DNA of 64,000 bases, taken from positions 47,376-111,375 of the forward strand of contig DATKRS010000009.1 in assembly GCA_035532035.1 (NCBI GenBank), written 5' to 3'. Source of the DNA: Candidatus Dormiibacterota bacterium (lineage in GTDB: Bacteria; Vulcanimicrobiota; Vulcanimicrobiia; Vulcanimicrobiales; Vulcanimicrobiaceae). Positions 18,647 to 26,907 of this stretch are shown here, piece after piece. Numbering within the stretch: the stretch's first letter is position 1; every line of letters begins with the position of its first letter. The position numbers and the translations under genes are program-made. Under the pieces are notes generated by a model. That model worked only from the letters and a program-made list of their open reading frames with translations, was not told the DNA's origin and made no database searches.

Positions 18647-19906
18647 CTATGCGTAGATGCCGCGGAGCTTGAGCGCCCTCACGACGCGGTCGATCGCGAG
18701 CGTATAGGCGGCCGTCCGCAGCGTTGCGCCGCGTTTGTTCGCAATTGCGCGGATCTCGTGCAGATTCGTGAGCAAGACGTCCTCGAGGCGCTCGTTGACC
18801 TCGGCTTCCTTCCAAAAGTACCCCATGCGGTCTTGGGCCCACTCGAAATACGAGACAGTAACGCCGCCGGCGTTGCCCATGATATCCGGAATGACGACGA
18901 TGCCGCGCTCTTTGAAGATGCCGGCGGCCTCGGGCGTCGTCGGGCCGTTTGCGCCTTCAACGACGAGCTTGGCGTTAACCTTGGCGGCATTCTCCGCGGT
19001 AAAGACGTTCTCGAGCGCTGCCGGCACGAGCACGTCGCACTCGCTCGTCAACAGCTCGGCATTGCCGATGCGCTCGCCACCGGTGAAACCCTCGAGGCTA
19101 CGGTGCTTGAACGCATGGGCCGCCGCCTCGTCGATATCCACGCCCTTCTCGTTGTAGTACGCGCCGGTGACGTCGGAGATACCGACCACGCGACACCCTC
19201 GCTCGGCGAAGAGTTTCGCCGCGTGCATGCCGACGTTGCCGAACCCTTGAATCGCGATCCTCGCGTTTGCCGGCTTGAGACCCATCTGCTGCATCTGATC
19301 GAGAGCGCAGATCGTGACGCCGCGCCCCGTCGCTTCGACGCGACCGCGAGAGCCGCCGATCTCGAGCGGCTTGCCGGTGACGACGCCGGGCTGATTCTGG
19401 CGCACGTGCATCGAGTACGTGTCCATGAACCACGCCATCACTTGCGGCGTCGTGTTGACGTCGGGCGCCGGAACGTCTTTATCGGGGCCGACGACCTCGA
19501 CCAGCTCCGCCGCATAACGTCGCGTAATGCGCTCGAGCTCGCTCAACGACAGCGTCGCCGGATCGCACGTCACGCCGCCCTTGGCTCCTCCGAAGGGCAG
19601 ATCGACGACGGCGCACTTCCAGGTCATCCAAAATGCCAGTGCCGTGACCTCGTCGAGCGTCACGCCGGGATGAAAACGGATCCCGCCCTTGCCCGGACCT
19701 CGAGCGAAGCTATACTGAACCCGATACCCCGTGAACACTTCGAACTCTCCCGAATCGCGCTGAAACGGAATCGAGAAGATGATTTGGCGGGTTGGATGCG
19801 TCAATATCAGTCGCATCCCGGAATCGAGTTCTAGGAGATCTGCGGCTTCGTTGAAATAGGCGATCGCTTCGCCGAAGATCGAGACGTCGCGTACCGCAGT
19901 GCTCAT
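18647..19906 (-). CDS. gdhA: Glutamate dehydrogenase (Glu/Leu/Phe/Val dehydrogenase family)
   Basis: 419-residue enzyme that interconverts glutamate with 2-oxoglutarate and ammonia. Substrate segments GGIRFHPGV and DLPFGGAKGGV carry the conserved glycines and lysines; PAPDVNTTPQVMAW follows. The Rossmann domain begins with AIQGFGNVGMHAA, the dinucleotide motif. The C-terminal VEGANGPTTPEA and NAGGVTVSYFEWAQ are standard for the hexameric class. ATG at 19906 is preferred to the adjacent TTG at 19909; there is no clear Shine-Dalgarno. Cofactor choice (NAD or NADP) is not settled. The gene is monocistronic and converges with the GDSL esterase. Confidence 0.93.
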   Translation of the reverse strand: MSTAVRDVSIFGEAIAYFNEAADLLELDSGMRLILTHPTRQIIFSIPFQRDSGEFEVFTGYRVQYSFARGPGKGGIRFHPGVTLDEVTALAFWMTWKCAVVDLPFGGAKGGVTCDPATLSLSELERITRRYAAELVEVVGPDKDVPAPDVNTTPQVMAWFMDTYSMHVRQNQPGVVTGKPLEIGGSRGRVEATGRGVTICALDQMQQMGLKPANARIAIQGFGNVGMHAAKLFAERGCRVVGISDVTGAYYNEKGVDIDEAAAHAFKHRSLEGFTGGERIGNAELLTSECDVLVPAALENVFTAENAAKVNAKLVVEGANGPTTPEAAGIFKERGIVVIPDIMGNAGGVTVSYFEWAQDRMGYFWKEAEVNERLEDVLLTNLHEIRAIANKRGATLRTAAYTLAIDRVVRALKLRGIYA

Positions 19907-19973
19907 CAAAGAAAAGACTACAAGGGTGGCGCCGTAGCTCCTTCGGAAAGCCTTGGACTTTTTTCCCTCATCG

Positions 19974-20491
19974 CTACGGCCCGAAGGCGATGCCGTAGGC
20001 GTTCGAAATCCCGCTCAAAACCTCGACTGCCGTGCTGGCAGAGGTGATCGGGGCCTTGATCTCCCAGACGGAACCGCCGCCTACCTCCTCGGTAACCCAT
20101 AGGTCGCCCGAGCCGTCGAATGCCATCCCGTAAACCACATTTCCCGAACTCACCGTCAGGTTGAATGCTGGCGTGCTGCTGGAGACAAACGGCGGCGTGA
20201 GAACGGAAACGAGCCCATTGCTGCTCGCGTCGGCCACGAACACTCGGCCGCTGGAATCCACCAACAACCCATAGTTGTTCTGGTTTGGCGTTACGTTCGC
20301 TGCAGGGGCCATTGGGGCTGACTCCGTTTGCATTGATGCTGAAGTTCGCCGTAGCCGTGCCGTTGACGGGGCCGTTGAAGGCGTCGATGCAGCAGGTGCT
20401 GTTGACGTCGGCGCTCTCGTAGACGTTCCCCGCCACGTCCTCGGTCGTATCTTCTATACCGCCGTCGGCCGACCCGCAACTCCCTCTCCGC
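19974..20491 (-). pseudogene. Decayed NHL-repeat lipoprotein gene
   Basis: Two reading frames together encode one beta-propeller-like protein. The upstream part reads ...SCGSADGGIEDTTEDVAGNV..., continuing to SINANGVSPNGP; the downstream part continues as AANVTPNQNNYGLLVDSSGR and ends YGIAFGP before the stop at 19974. The switch is at a GGCCCCTGCAG run near 20300 and is explained by one extra base. There is no start codon or signal peptide: the readable part begins at what looks like a lipobox (SCGS) directly after the ychF stop. It is related in style to the two intact NHL lipoproteins at 56.5-58.5 kb, so it is probably a truncated, frameshifted member of that family. Confidence 0.65.
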
Positions 20492-21586
20492 TCAAACGTT
20501 GAAGCGGAAGTTGACGACGTCGCCTTCCTGCATGACGTACTCTTTGCCCTCGCTGCGCACGAGCCCGGCGGCGCGCATCGCCTCCATCGTCCGATGCTTC
20601 ACGTAATCGTCGTATGAGACGATCTCGGCGCGGATGAATCCGCGCTCGATGTCGCTGTGGATCGTACCCGCCGCTTGCGGTGCGCGCGTCCCCTTGGGGA
20701 TCGGCCAGGCGCGTGCCTCTTTCTCTCCGGCGGTGAGGAAGGTCATCAAACCGAGGGCGTCGTACGCCGCGGCGGCGAGCTCGTCGAGCCCACTTCTCTC
20801 GATGCCGAGGCTCGCGCGAAACTCCGTCGCCTCGTCCTCCTGCAGGCCCGCTAGCTCCGCTTCCAGCGTGCCGCAGAGCCGCAATACGCGGCTGCCGTCT
20901 TCTGAGGCCTTCTCCTCGACCGCGCGGACGCGACCGCCCGTCATCTCCGTCGGGGTTTCGTCGACGTTTGCGACGTAGAGCATCGGCTTCGCGGTGAGCA
21001 GAAACGCTTCGCGCGCAATCCCGCGTTCGAGCGACTCCGGTGGGAACGCTCTCGCAGGGCGCCCCGCTTCGAGAGCCTCCCTGACACGCCGCGCCGCATC
21101 GAGCCGTGAGCGCACCTTTGCGTCGGCTCGCGCTTCGCGCTCCAAGCGCTCGATGCGGCGCGAGATCGTCGCGAGGTCGGCAAGCGCGAGCTCGATCGCG
21201 ACGATCTCGATGTCGCGTAACGGATCTGGTTCGCCTTCTACGTGCACGACGTCGCTCGCCTCGAAGCACCGGACGACCATCGCGACGGCGTCGGTCTCCC
21301 GAATGTGGCTCAAGAACGCGTTGCCGAGCCCTTCCCCGGCGCTCGCGCCCCGTACCAAGCCGGCGATGTCGACGAAGCGCACGGTCGCCGGCACCACGCG
21401 AACGGCACGAACGAGTTCCTGCAGGACCCCAAGGCGCCGGTCGGGGACCGCCACCTCCCCGATATTGGGCTCGATCGTGGCAAATGGGTAGTTGGCGGCG
21501 AGCGCCGCCGCCGAGCGTGTGAGCGCGTTGAAAATGGTCGACTTGCCGACGTTGGGCAGACCGACGATCCCGCAGGAAAGGGGCAT
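20492..21586 (-). CDS. ychF: Redox-regulated ATPase YchF
   Basis: 364-residue Obg-related P-loop ATPase that binds ribosomes and is a universal housekeeping protein. Walker A is GIVGLPNVGKST at residues 6-17. The switch segment is FVDIAGLVRGASAGEGLG. NVDE replaces NKxD of true GTPases, the change that gives this family ATP preference. The C-terminal TGS domain includes TFLTAGEKEARAW and KEYVMQEGDVVNFRFNV. The ATG at 21586 is correct: it gives the family length of about 363 residues, and GGGGA lies just upstream; an upstream in-frame extension of 39 residues is not family-like and overlaps the divergent gene. Confidence 0.95.
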   Translation of the reverse strand: MPLSCGIVGLPNVGKSTIFNALTRSAAALAANYPFATIEPNIGEVAVPDRRLGVLQELVRAVRVVPATVRFVDIAGLVRGASAGEGLGNAFLSHIRETDAVAMVVRCFEASDVVHVEGEPDPLRDIEIVAIELALADLATISRRIERLEREARADAKVRSRLDAARRVREALEAGRPARAFPPESLERGIAREAFLLTAKPMLYVANVDETPTEMTGGRVRAVEEKASEDGSRVLRLCGTLEAELAGLQEDEATEFRASLGIERSGLDELAAAAYDALGLMTFLTAGEKEARAWPIPKGTRAPQAAGTIHSDIERGFIRAEIVSYDDYVKHRTMEAMRAAGLVRSEGKEYVMQEGDVVNFRFNV

Positions 21587-21620
21587 GAGAATCCCCAGTT
21601 CGCGTCGGATAAAATGAAAC

Positions 21621-22100
21621 ATGCGGAAGATGACGGTCGATAAGCTCGGCATCGATCTCCTGACACACGATCCGGTCGTCATCCTCCGGGACGGCGACGG
21701 CACCCACTACCTGCCGATCTTGATCGGTCCGTTCGAAGCAACCGCTATCGCTCTCGCGCTCGAGGGCGCTCCCGTTCCTCGGCCGCTCTCCCACGACTTG
21801 ATGCGCAGCATCCTCGTAACGCTCGGCGCCCATCTCGAACACGTTATCATTCACGACATCAAAGAATCGACGTTCTTTGCCAAACTGGTCGTACGTACGA
21901 ACGGCGATCTCCAAGAAATCGACGCGCGCCCCTCCGACGGCATCGCGCTGGCGCTACGCGTCCAGGCGCCGATCTACGTCTCCGACAAGATCGTTCTCGA
22001 GGAATCCGTGTCGGAGAAAACGCGCCCCGTCGACGACGCGGAGATGGCGCGATTCAAGAAGTTCCTCGACGATCTCAAGCCTAGCGATTTCAACCGCTAA
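21621..22100 (+). CDS. Bifunctional nuclease family protein (DUF151)
   Basis: 159-residue protein of the DUF151/BFN family, common in actinobacteria, Thermus-Deinococcus and other phyla. Family segments: VVILRDGDGTHYLPILIGPFEA, followed by AIALALEG, PLSHDLMRSI, and the C-terminal ARPSDGIALALRVQAPIYV. Some plant and thermophile members have nuclease activity, but the bacterial role is not settled. It is divergent from ychF with 34 bases between start codons. The ATG at 21621 is used; a second ATG at 21630 could also serve. The final ~25 residues are charged and probably helical. Confidence 0.85.
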   Translation: MRKMTVDKLGIDLLTHDPVVILRDGDGTHYLPILIGPFEATAIALALEGAPVPRPLSHDLMRSILVTLGAHLEHVIIHDIKESTFFAKLVVRTNGDLQEIDARPSDGIALALRVQAPIYVSDKIVLEESVSEKTRPVDDAEMARFKKFLDDLKPSDFNR

Positions 22101-22127
22101 TGGCGCAGAGCGGTCGCACCGTCGCCG

Positions 22128-23747
22128 CTAGATGTCCCATTGCCAGGCGTTCCACCAGGGCGTGGCGCTCGGATTCGTGCTAAAGTTGCGCAAATCGGGA
22201 GACCGCACGATTGGCCGCCGTAGTTCGTACAATGGCACGTACGAGATCGTCTCCCACATGATCTCGCTGGCTTGCCGGTAGAGCGCGGCGCGAATCAACG
22301 GGTCCTCGGTCTGCAGCCCGCGCTTCTCTAGCGCGTCGACCTCGCGGTTGCAGTAGCCGAAGACGTTCTGGCCGTGCGGATACCATCGATCGCACCCGAC
22401 GTAGACGTGGACGTCCGGATCCCACTGCAGCGTCGTGGAGTAGATCGCCATGTCGTACGTGCCCGATAGTATCGGACCCGCCGGCACGAAGATCGTGTCG
22501 TAAGGATAACTCTTCATCGTGAGAGCGATGCCCACAGCTTTGAAGTTCTGCTGAAGCTCGATTCCGATATCCGTAAGAGTCGTCGAGCCCGCGATCACCG
22601 CAAGCGTGAAGGCGAGGCGCACGCCGCGGCGGGAACGAACGCCGTCGCTCCCGCGTACCCAGCCCGCAGCGTCGAGCAGCCGGTTCGCGCGTACGGGATC
22701 GTAGCGGTGGGGCGGCAGCCGCTCGTATCCGAGGGCCGTCGGAGGCAGCGTGTTGTACGCCTCCTCCCCGATGCCGTGCGCGATCTTGCGAAGGAGCGCG
22801 TCGTAATCGATCGCGGATGCGACGGCGCGCCGAACCGTTACGTCGGCCAGCCCGGGTTTGCGCTCGTTGAGTATCAGCACTTCCTGCGCGTTCCAGGGCC
22901 GCAGGCCCGTGACCACGCCGGGAAAGGAGCGATACTCTTCGTACAGCGCTCCGGTGGGCGAGACGACGAGATCGACGTGATGCACCCGAACCTCGGTCGC
23001 GATCGTCTGATCGTCCGGAATGACGTGCAGCTCGATGCGTGCGAGCTTCGGCCTGCCCTTGAAGTACCGGTCGAAGCGCTCGAGCACGATGCCCGTACCT
23101 CGCTTCCAGCTGACGAACGCGAACGGCCCGGTGCCGATCGGATGCGTGTCGAGGGAGCTATGATTGAAATCGACATCCCGATCGATGACGTGCGCTGGAA
23201 GAACGGGCTTGCCGCCTTCCTGCAGTGGCGCGAAGAATTGCGAGACGAAGGCGGGGTCCCGCTCGCGCAAGCGCACGACGACGGTATACGGGTTGGGTGC
23301 GCGTATCGACGCCACCCGGTCGTATCCTTCGCGGAAGAGCGTGTCGTTTCGCGGATCGACGACGGCGCGCCACGACGCGATGACGTCGCGCGCCGTGAAG
23401 GGCGCGCCGTCCTGCCAGAGGACGCCTCGCCGAAGATGGTACGTCACCGTCAGGCCGTCGCGAGAGACGCCGCCGTTGAACGGCGTCGGCACCGTTTCGG
23501 CGAGATCTCCAACGAGCCGCCCGCGATCGTCGGAGATCACGAGGTACGAATAGATCAGGGACGAGAGATCGTAGACGAGGTCCATCTCGGACAAATACGG
23601 ATTGAGATGATCGGGGTCGGAGATATCCGCAATGCGCAGCACGTGGGGAACCGTCCACGCGTGACGACCGTTTGGAGACGCCGGCGCGCCGACGCGCGTA
23701 CACCCGGCGACGATCGCGACGAGCAACGCGCAGCATAAACGACGCAT
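22128..23747 (-). CDS. Oligopeptide/nickel-type ABC transporter solute-binding lipoprotein (family 5)
   Basis: 539-residue binding protein. A short signal ends in lipobox IVAGC (Cys16). The family-5 pattern is clear: DPDHLNPYLSEMDL near the start, the cluster-defining GLTVTYHLRRGVLWQDGAPFTARDVIASW, then GTGPFAFVSWKRG, VRRAVASAIDYDALLRKI, NRLLDAAGW and a C-terminal RAALYRQASEIMWETISYVPLYEL. Such proteins bind peptides, sugars or other solutes outside the membrane and feed an ABC permease. No permease or ATPase gene is next to it, so it is an orphan. It is divergent from MTA phosphorylase across 50 bp containing a 7-bp inverted repeat. Confidence 0.9.
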   Translation of the reverse strand: MRRLCCALLVAIVAGCTRVGAPASPNGRHAWTVPHVLRIADISDPDHLNPYLSEMDLVYDLSSLIYSYLVISDDRGRLVGDLAETVPTPFNGGVSRDGLTVTYHLRRGVLWQDGAPFTARDVIASWRAVVDPRNDTLFREGYDRVASIRAPNPYTVVVRLRERDPAFVSQFFAPLQEGGKPVLPAHVIDRDVDFNHSSLDTHPIGTGPFAFVSWKRGTGIVLERFDRYFKGRPKLARIELHVIPDDQTIATEVRVHHVDLVVSPTGALYEEYRSFPGVVTGLRPWNAQEVLILNERKPGLADVTVRRAVASAIDYDALLRKIAHGIGEEAYNTLPPTALGYERLPPHRYDPVRANRLLDAAGWVRGSDGVRSRRGVRLAFTLAVIAGSTTLTDIGIELQQNFKAVGIALTMKSYPYDTIFVPAGPILSGTYDMAIYSTTLQWDPDVHVYVGCDRWYPHGQNVFGYCNREVDALEKRGLQTEDPLIRAALYRQASEIMWETISYVPLYELRRPIVRSPDLRNFSTNPSATPWWNAWQWDI

Positions 23748-23756
23748 GCACGTGCG

Positions 23757-23784
23757 TTCGAGGGGAAAGCAGCGTTACCTCGAA
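23757..23784. promoter_or_regulatory. Inverted repeat between divergent genes, possible operator
   Basis: TTCGAGG (23757-23763) and CCTCGAA (23778-23784) form a 7-bp inverted repeat with a 14-base spacer. It occupies the 50-bp gap between the start codons of the solute-binding lipoprotein and MTA phosphorylase. A regulator site acting on both promoters is possible, but a chance repeat in GC-rich DNA cannot be excluded. Confidence 0.25.
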
Positions 23785-23797
23785 TCCGCCCCGCGAT

Positions 23798-24592
23798 ATG
23801 GAGACATCGGAGCGCGCCGACATCGGCGTTTTTGGCGGTTCGGGATTCTATTCGCTCATCGAAGACGCGCGCGAAGCGTGGGTCGAGACGCCGTACGGCC
23901 CCCCCAGCGATCGCGTCGCGCTCGGCGAGCTTGCGGGTCGTCGCGTCGCGTTTCTCCCACGTCACGGCAAAGACCATCGCTATCCGCCGCACGTCATCAA
24001 CTATCGCGCGAACCTGTACGCGATGAAGATGCTCGGCGTCACGCACATCGTCGGGCCGACGGCGTGCGGGTCGCTCGCACGCGAGGTAAAGCCGGGATCG
24101 ATGGTCGTTGCCGATCAACTCGTCGATCGCACGACGGGCCGTAGGGACACGTTCTTCGACGGACCCGTGACGACGCACGTGAGCTTTGCCGACCCGTATT
24201 GCCCGACGCTGCGTCCGATCGCCGTCGAGGCGCTGCGCTCGCTCGGGATCGAAACGCACGAGCGCGGTACGGTCGTCGTAGTCCAGGGTCCACGTTTCTC
24301 CACGCGCTCGGAGTCGAAATGGTTCCAGAGCCTCGGCTGGGAGGTCATCAACATGACACAGTACCCCGAGGCGTACTTGGCGCGCGAGCTCGGGATATGC
24401 TACGTGAACATCTCGCTCATCACCGATTACGACGTTGGTCTCGAAGGCATGCCGCCGGTGTCGCACCACGAGGTCATGGAGGTGTTCAAGCGCAACAACG
24501 AGCGGACCAAAGCCGCCATCGCACGCATCGTCGAGCGCATCCCACGCGAAGCCGATTGCTCGTGCCGCCACTCGCTCGAAGGAGCGCGGTGA
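23798..24592 (+). CDS. mtnP: S-methyl-5'-thioadenosine phosphorylase
   Basis: 264-residue phosphorylase that splits methylthioadenosine, the by-product of spermidine synthesis, into adenine and methylthioribose-1-phosphate. Family marks: IGVFGGSGFYSL at the start, PRHGKDHRYPPHVINYRANL, GPTACGSLAREVKPGS, and the purine/ribose-site segment VINMTQYPEAYLARELGICY. ATG at 23798 gives the normal family start; the longer frame upstream overlaps the divergent gene. The stop overlaps the next gene by four bases (GTGA). The link to speD/speE at 55 kb and the decarboxylase at 29 kb is functional. A methylthioinosine-specific relative is a less likely alternative. Confidence 0.92.
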   Translation: METSERADIGVFGGSGFYSLIEDAREAWVETPYGPPSDRVALGELAGRRVAFLPRHGKDHRYPPHVINYRANLYAMKMLGVTHIVGPTACGSLAREVKPGSMVVADQLVDRTTGRRDTFFDGPVTTHVSFADPYCPTLRPIAVEALRSLGIETHERGTVVVVQGPRFSTRSESKWFQSLGWEVINMTQYPEAYLARELGICYVNISLITDYDVGLEGMPPVSHHEVMEVFKRNNERTKAAIARIVERIPREADCSCRHSLEGAR

Positions 24593-25287
24593 GGCGCGCC
24601 CCCGACCTCACGATCTACCTGCGCGCGATTCCGTTGCTCGCGCGCCAGCCCTCCGTCTTCGTCGGGCCCCTCCTCGGCGCCGTCGCCGCGCTCGCGCTTG
24701 CGGCGCTGGCAACGTACGTCACCGCTCCGCTGGGAGGCGCGGGCGCAAGCCTTTTCGACTTCGCCGCCCGAGTTTTCTATAGTTTTGCTTTCGGCGTGGC
24801 GATCGTGCACGCCGACGCACTCGAACGTGGGCTTCGCGCAACGTTCGACTCGGCATGGGAAGAGGCGCGCCGCAAGGGCGGCGGCATCATCGTCGCGGCC
24901 ATCGGCTTTTGGTTTCTCGTCATGATCGCAGAGTACGTCGGCGCGCTCTTCGGGCTCACGGGCCAGATCGTCCTGATGCTGGTAGCTGCATTCTTTCTCA
25001 TCTACACGATCCCGGCGGCGGCGATCGGTGGATTGCCGGGAAGCCTCGCGCTCGGCGGTTCGTTCCGCGCGGTTCGCGCCGATCTGCTCGGTGCGGCAAT
25101 TCTTGCGGTCGCATTCGTCGGACTCTTCGTGGTTCTCCCCCCGTATCTCGTCAACGTCATCGGCGAACGAGTCCTCTTGAGCCACACCGAACAAGTGCTC
25201 TTGCAGGCCCTCTTCGAAGCGATCGCGCTCGGCTATCTCGCCTTCCCGTTCGCCAAGCAGTACGCGAACCTCGCGTTTCGCGCTTAG
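24589..25287 (+). CDS. Integral membrane protein of unknown function
   Basis: 232-residue protein with about six hydrophobic segments: PLLGAVAALALAALATYV, the ARVFYSFAFGVAI region, IVAAIGFWFLVMIAEYVGAL, IVLMLVAAFFLIYTI, the LGAAILAVAFVGLFVVLPPY region and a weaker one near the C-terminus. The start GTG at 24589 overlaps the mtnP stop and has GGAG five bases upstream, so translation is coupled to mtnP. A charged, Ala/Glu/Arg-rich loop (ERGLRATFDSAWEEARRKGG) lies between TM2 and TM3, a layout seen in DUF6159/DUF4013-like proteins, though I cannot assign it firmly. A possible role in exporting or sensing a salvage product is speculation from position only. Confidence 0.75.
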   Translation: MRRAPDLTIYLRAIPLLARQPSVFVGPLLGAVAALALAALATYVTAPLGGAGASLFDFAARVFYSFAFGVAIVHADALERGLRATFDSAWEEARRKGGGIIVAAIGFWFLVMIAEYVGALFGLTGQIVLMLVAAFFLIYTIPAAAIGGLPGSLALGGSFRAVRADLLGAAILAVAFVGLFVVLPPYLVNVIGERVLLSHTEQVLLQALFEAIALGYLAFPFAKQYANLAFRA

Positions 25288-25291
25288 CGGG

Positions 25292-26299
25292 TTAGCCCGG
25301 CGCGCCGGCGCCGCAGAGCGCCATGCGCACGATCTCGCTCGCCATCGACGGGCTGACGTTCGTGCGCGCGAGGCGCTGCGCGTCGTCGATGCGGCCGAGA
25401 ATCGCCCCAAGCGCCGCACCGGAGAGCGGCGGAAGCGAACGAAGCGCGTCGTCGTAATCCGCGTAGAGCGGCGCACGCTTCGCCTCGTGGACCGCAACCC
25501 AATCGCGGACGAGACCCTTGAGGACCTCCAGCCCCAAGACCAACGTTTCGCGTGACGCCCACCCCTCTTGCGGCGTTCCTCCCGCAACCACGTCGAAGAA
25601 CCAGCGCGCTGCCTGCGTGCGCACCGATGCCTCCTCGGTTTCGAGCGCTGCCGTCGCCTGCGTCACGCTTCCTTGGCTCAAGAGCGCACCCGCTTCAGCC
25701 TGCGCGGCGTCGTACCCCTTGCGGCGCAGAATATCGGCTACCTCTGCGCGCGAGAGCAAGCCGAAACGTATCTCCAAGGCGCGCGAGCGAATTGTCGAAA
25801 GCAGCGTGCCGGGAGAGGGCGTGGTGAGGAGCAGTACGACGCCCGCCGGTGGCTCCTCGAAGAACTTCAACAGCGCGTTGGCCGCGTGGTGCGTGGCGAA
25901 ATCGAGATCGCCGAGCAGCAGGACGCGCATCCCGCCCACGTACGACTCCATCGACAACTGGCGCACGAGATCGCGCGCGGTGAGCGTCTCGTCGCCGAAA
26001 CGTGCCGGCGTATCGCGGTCGCCGATCTTCAGCGTACCGTCGTGCTCGAGGAAATCCGGATGGTACGCCTGCATTTCGAAGAGCCGGCAGGAGGGACAGA
26101 CCCGGTCGTAGCCGAGCACGCCGGGCTTCGGCGCGGCGCAGAGCAGCGACTGCGCGAGGCGGCGCGCAAACGTCTTCTTACCGACGCCGTCGGGGCCGCT
26201 GAAGACGTAGGCGTGCGCAATGGAGTCGCGCGTCAGATGTTCGAAGTAGGCGCGCGGTCCGTGCGCGCCGACGACGTCGAAAGAGAGCTCGCCGTTCAC
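25292..26299 (-). CDS. holB: DNA polymerase III delta' subunit
   Basis: 335-residue clamp-loader subunit of the AAA+ family. P-loop: VFSGPDGVGKKTFA. Zinc-type cysteines are in RVCPSCRLF plus an upstream Cys. The clamp-loader segment ANALLKFFEEPPAGVVLLLTT is clear, followed by TIRSRALEIRF, where delta' proteins normally have SRC (here SRA). The C-terminal helical collar is present. The start is GTG at 26299, overlapping the tmk stop by four bases (GTGA); the frame is open further upstream but inside tmk. The order tmk-holB is widespread in bacteria and supports the call. Confidence 0.9.
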   Translation of the reverse strand: MNGELSFDVVGAHGPRAYFEHLTRDSIAHAYVFSGPDGVGKKTFARRLAQSLLCAAPKPGVLGYDRVCPSCRLFEMQAYHPDFLEHDGTLKIGDRDTPARFGDETLTARDLVRQLSMESYVGGMRVLLLGDLDFATHHAANALLKFFEEPPAGVVLLLTTPSPGTLLSTIRSRALEIRFGLLSRAEVADILRRKGYDAAQAEAGALLSQGSVTQATAALETEEASVRTQAARWFFDVVAGGTPQEGWASRETLVLGLEVLKGLVRDWVAVHEAKRAPLYADYDDALRSLPPLSGAALGAILGRIDDAQRLARTNVSPSMASEIVRMALCGAGAPG

Positions 26300-26907
26300 G
26301 CGGGCGCTTCTACGAGCGCACGAACGATCGGCCACGCGTCGTCGAGCAACTCCTCCGGCGAGCGCATCGCATCCAAAACGTGCCAGCGGCCGCCGGCCTT
26401 TGCCATCTCGAGATATCCTCGCCGCGCGCGCTCGAAAAACGCGCCGTCCTCTCGCTCGATGCGGTCCGCAGCGCGCTCCTGCAGACGGCCGCGCGCGCTC
26501 TCCACCGGGAGATCGAGAAGAAACGTGAGATCCGGGTCTAGGCCGGACGTCGCGGCTAGACAGAGAAGGCGCAACGTCGGGATGTCGAGTCCGCGTCCGT
26601 ATCCTTGGTACGCGAGCGTCGAATCGAAATACCGGTCGCAGAGCACGATGCGCCTCGCAGCCAGCGCCGGACGGATTCGGCCCGTCACGAGCTGCGCCCG
26701 CGCCGCGTTCATCAGGAGCGCTTCGGTGAGCGGCGCGATCTCCAGATCGCTGTTGAGCAGCAGCTCGCGCACCGCGTCACCGGCCGGCGTTCCGCCGGGC
26801 TCGTACGTGACGAGCGGCTGCGCGCCGCCCGCTTCCAAGCGCTGCGCGAGACCGCTCAGCAGCGTACTCTTGCCGCTGCCCTCGATGCCCTCGAGCGTTA
26901 CGAACAC
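26296..26907 (-). CDS. tmk: Thymidylate kinase
   Basis: 203-residue enzyme that phosphorylates dTMP to dTDP for DNA synthesis. P-loop LEGIEGSGKSTL is at residues 5-16, the DR(Y/F) segment is VLCDRYFDSTLAYQGYGRG, and the lid region is Arg-rich (RLQERAADRIE). The start codon is GTG at 26907, inside the last codons of the upstream ATPase gene (10-base overlap), and the stop overlaps holB. This triple is one tight minus-strand unit. All catalytic elements appear intact and the length is typical. Confidence 0.96.
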   Translation of the reverse strand: MFVTLEGIEGSGKSTLLSGLAQRLEAGGAQPLVTYEPGGTPAGDAVRELLLNSDLEIAPLTEALLMNAARAQLVTGRIRPALAARRIVLCDRYFDSTLAYQGYGRGLDIPTLRLLCLAATSGLDPDLTFLLDLPVESARGRLQERAADRIEREDGAFFERARRGYLEMAKAGGRWHVLDAMRSPEELLDDAWPIVRALVEAPA

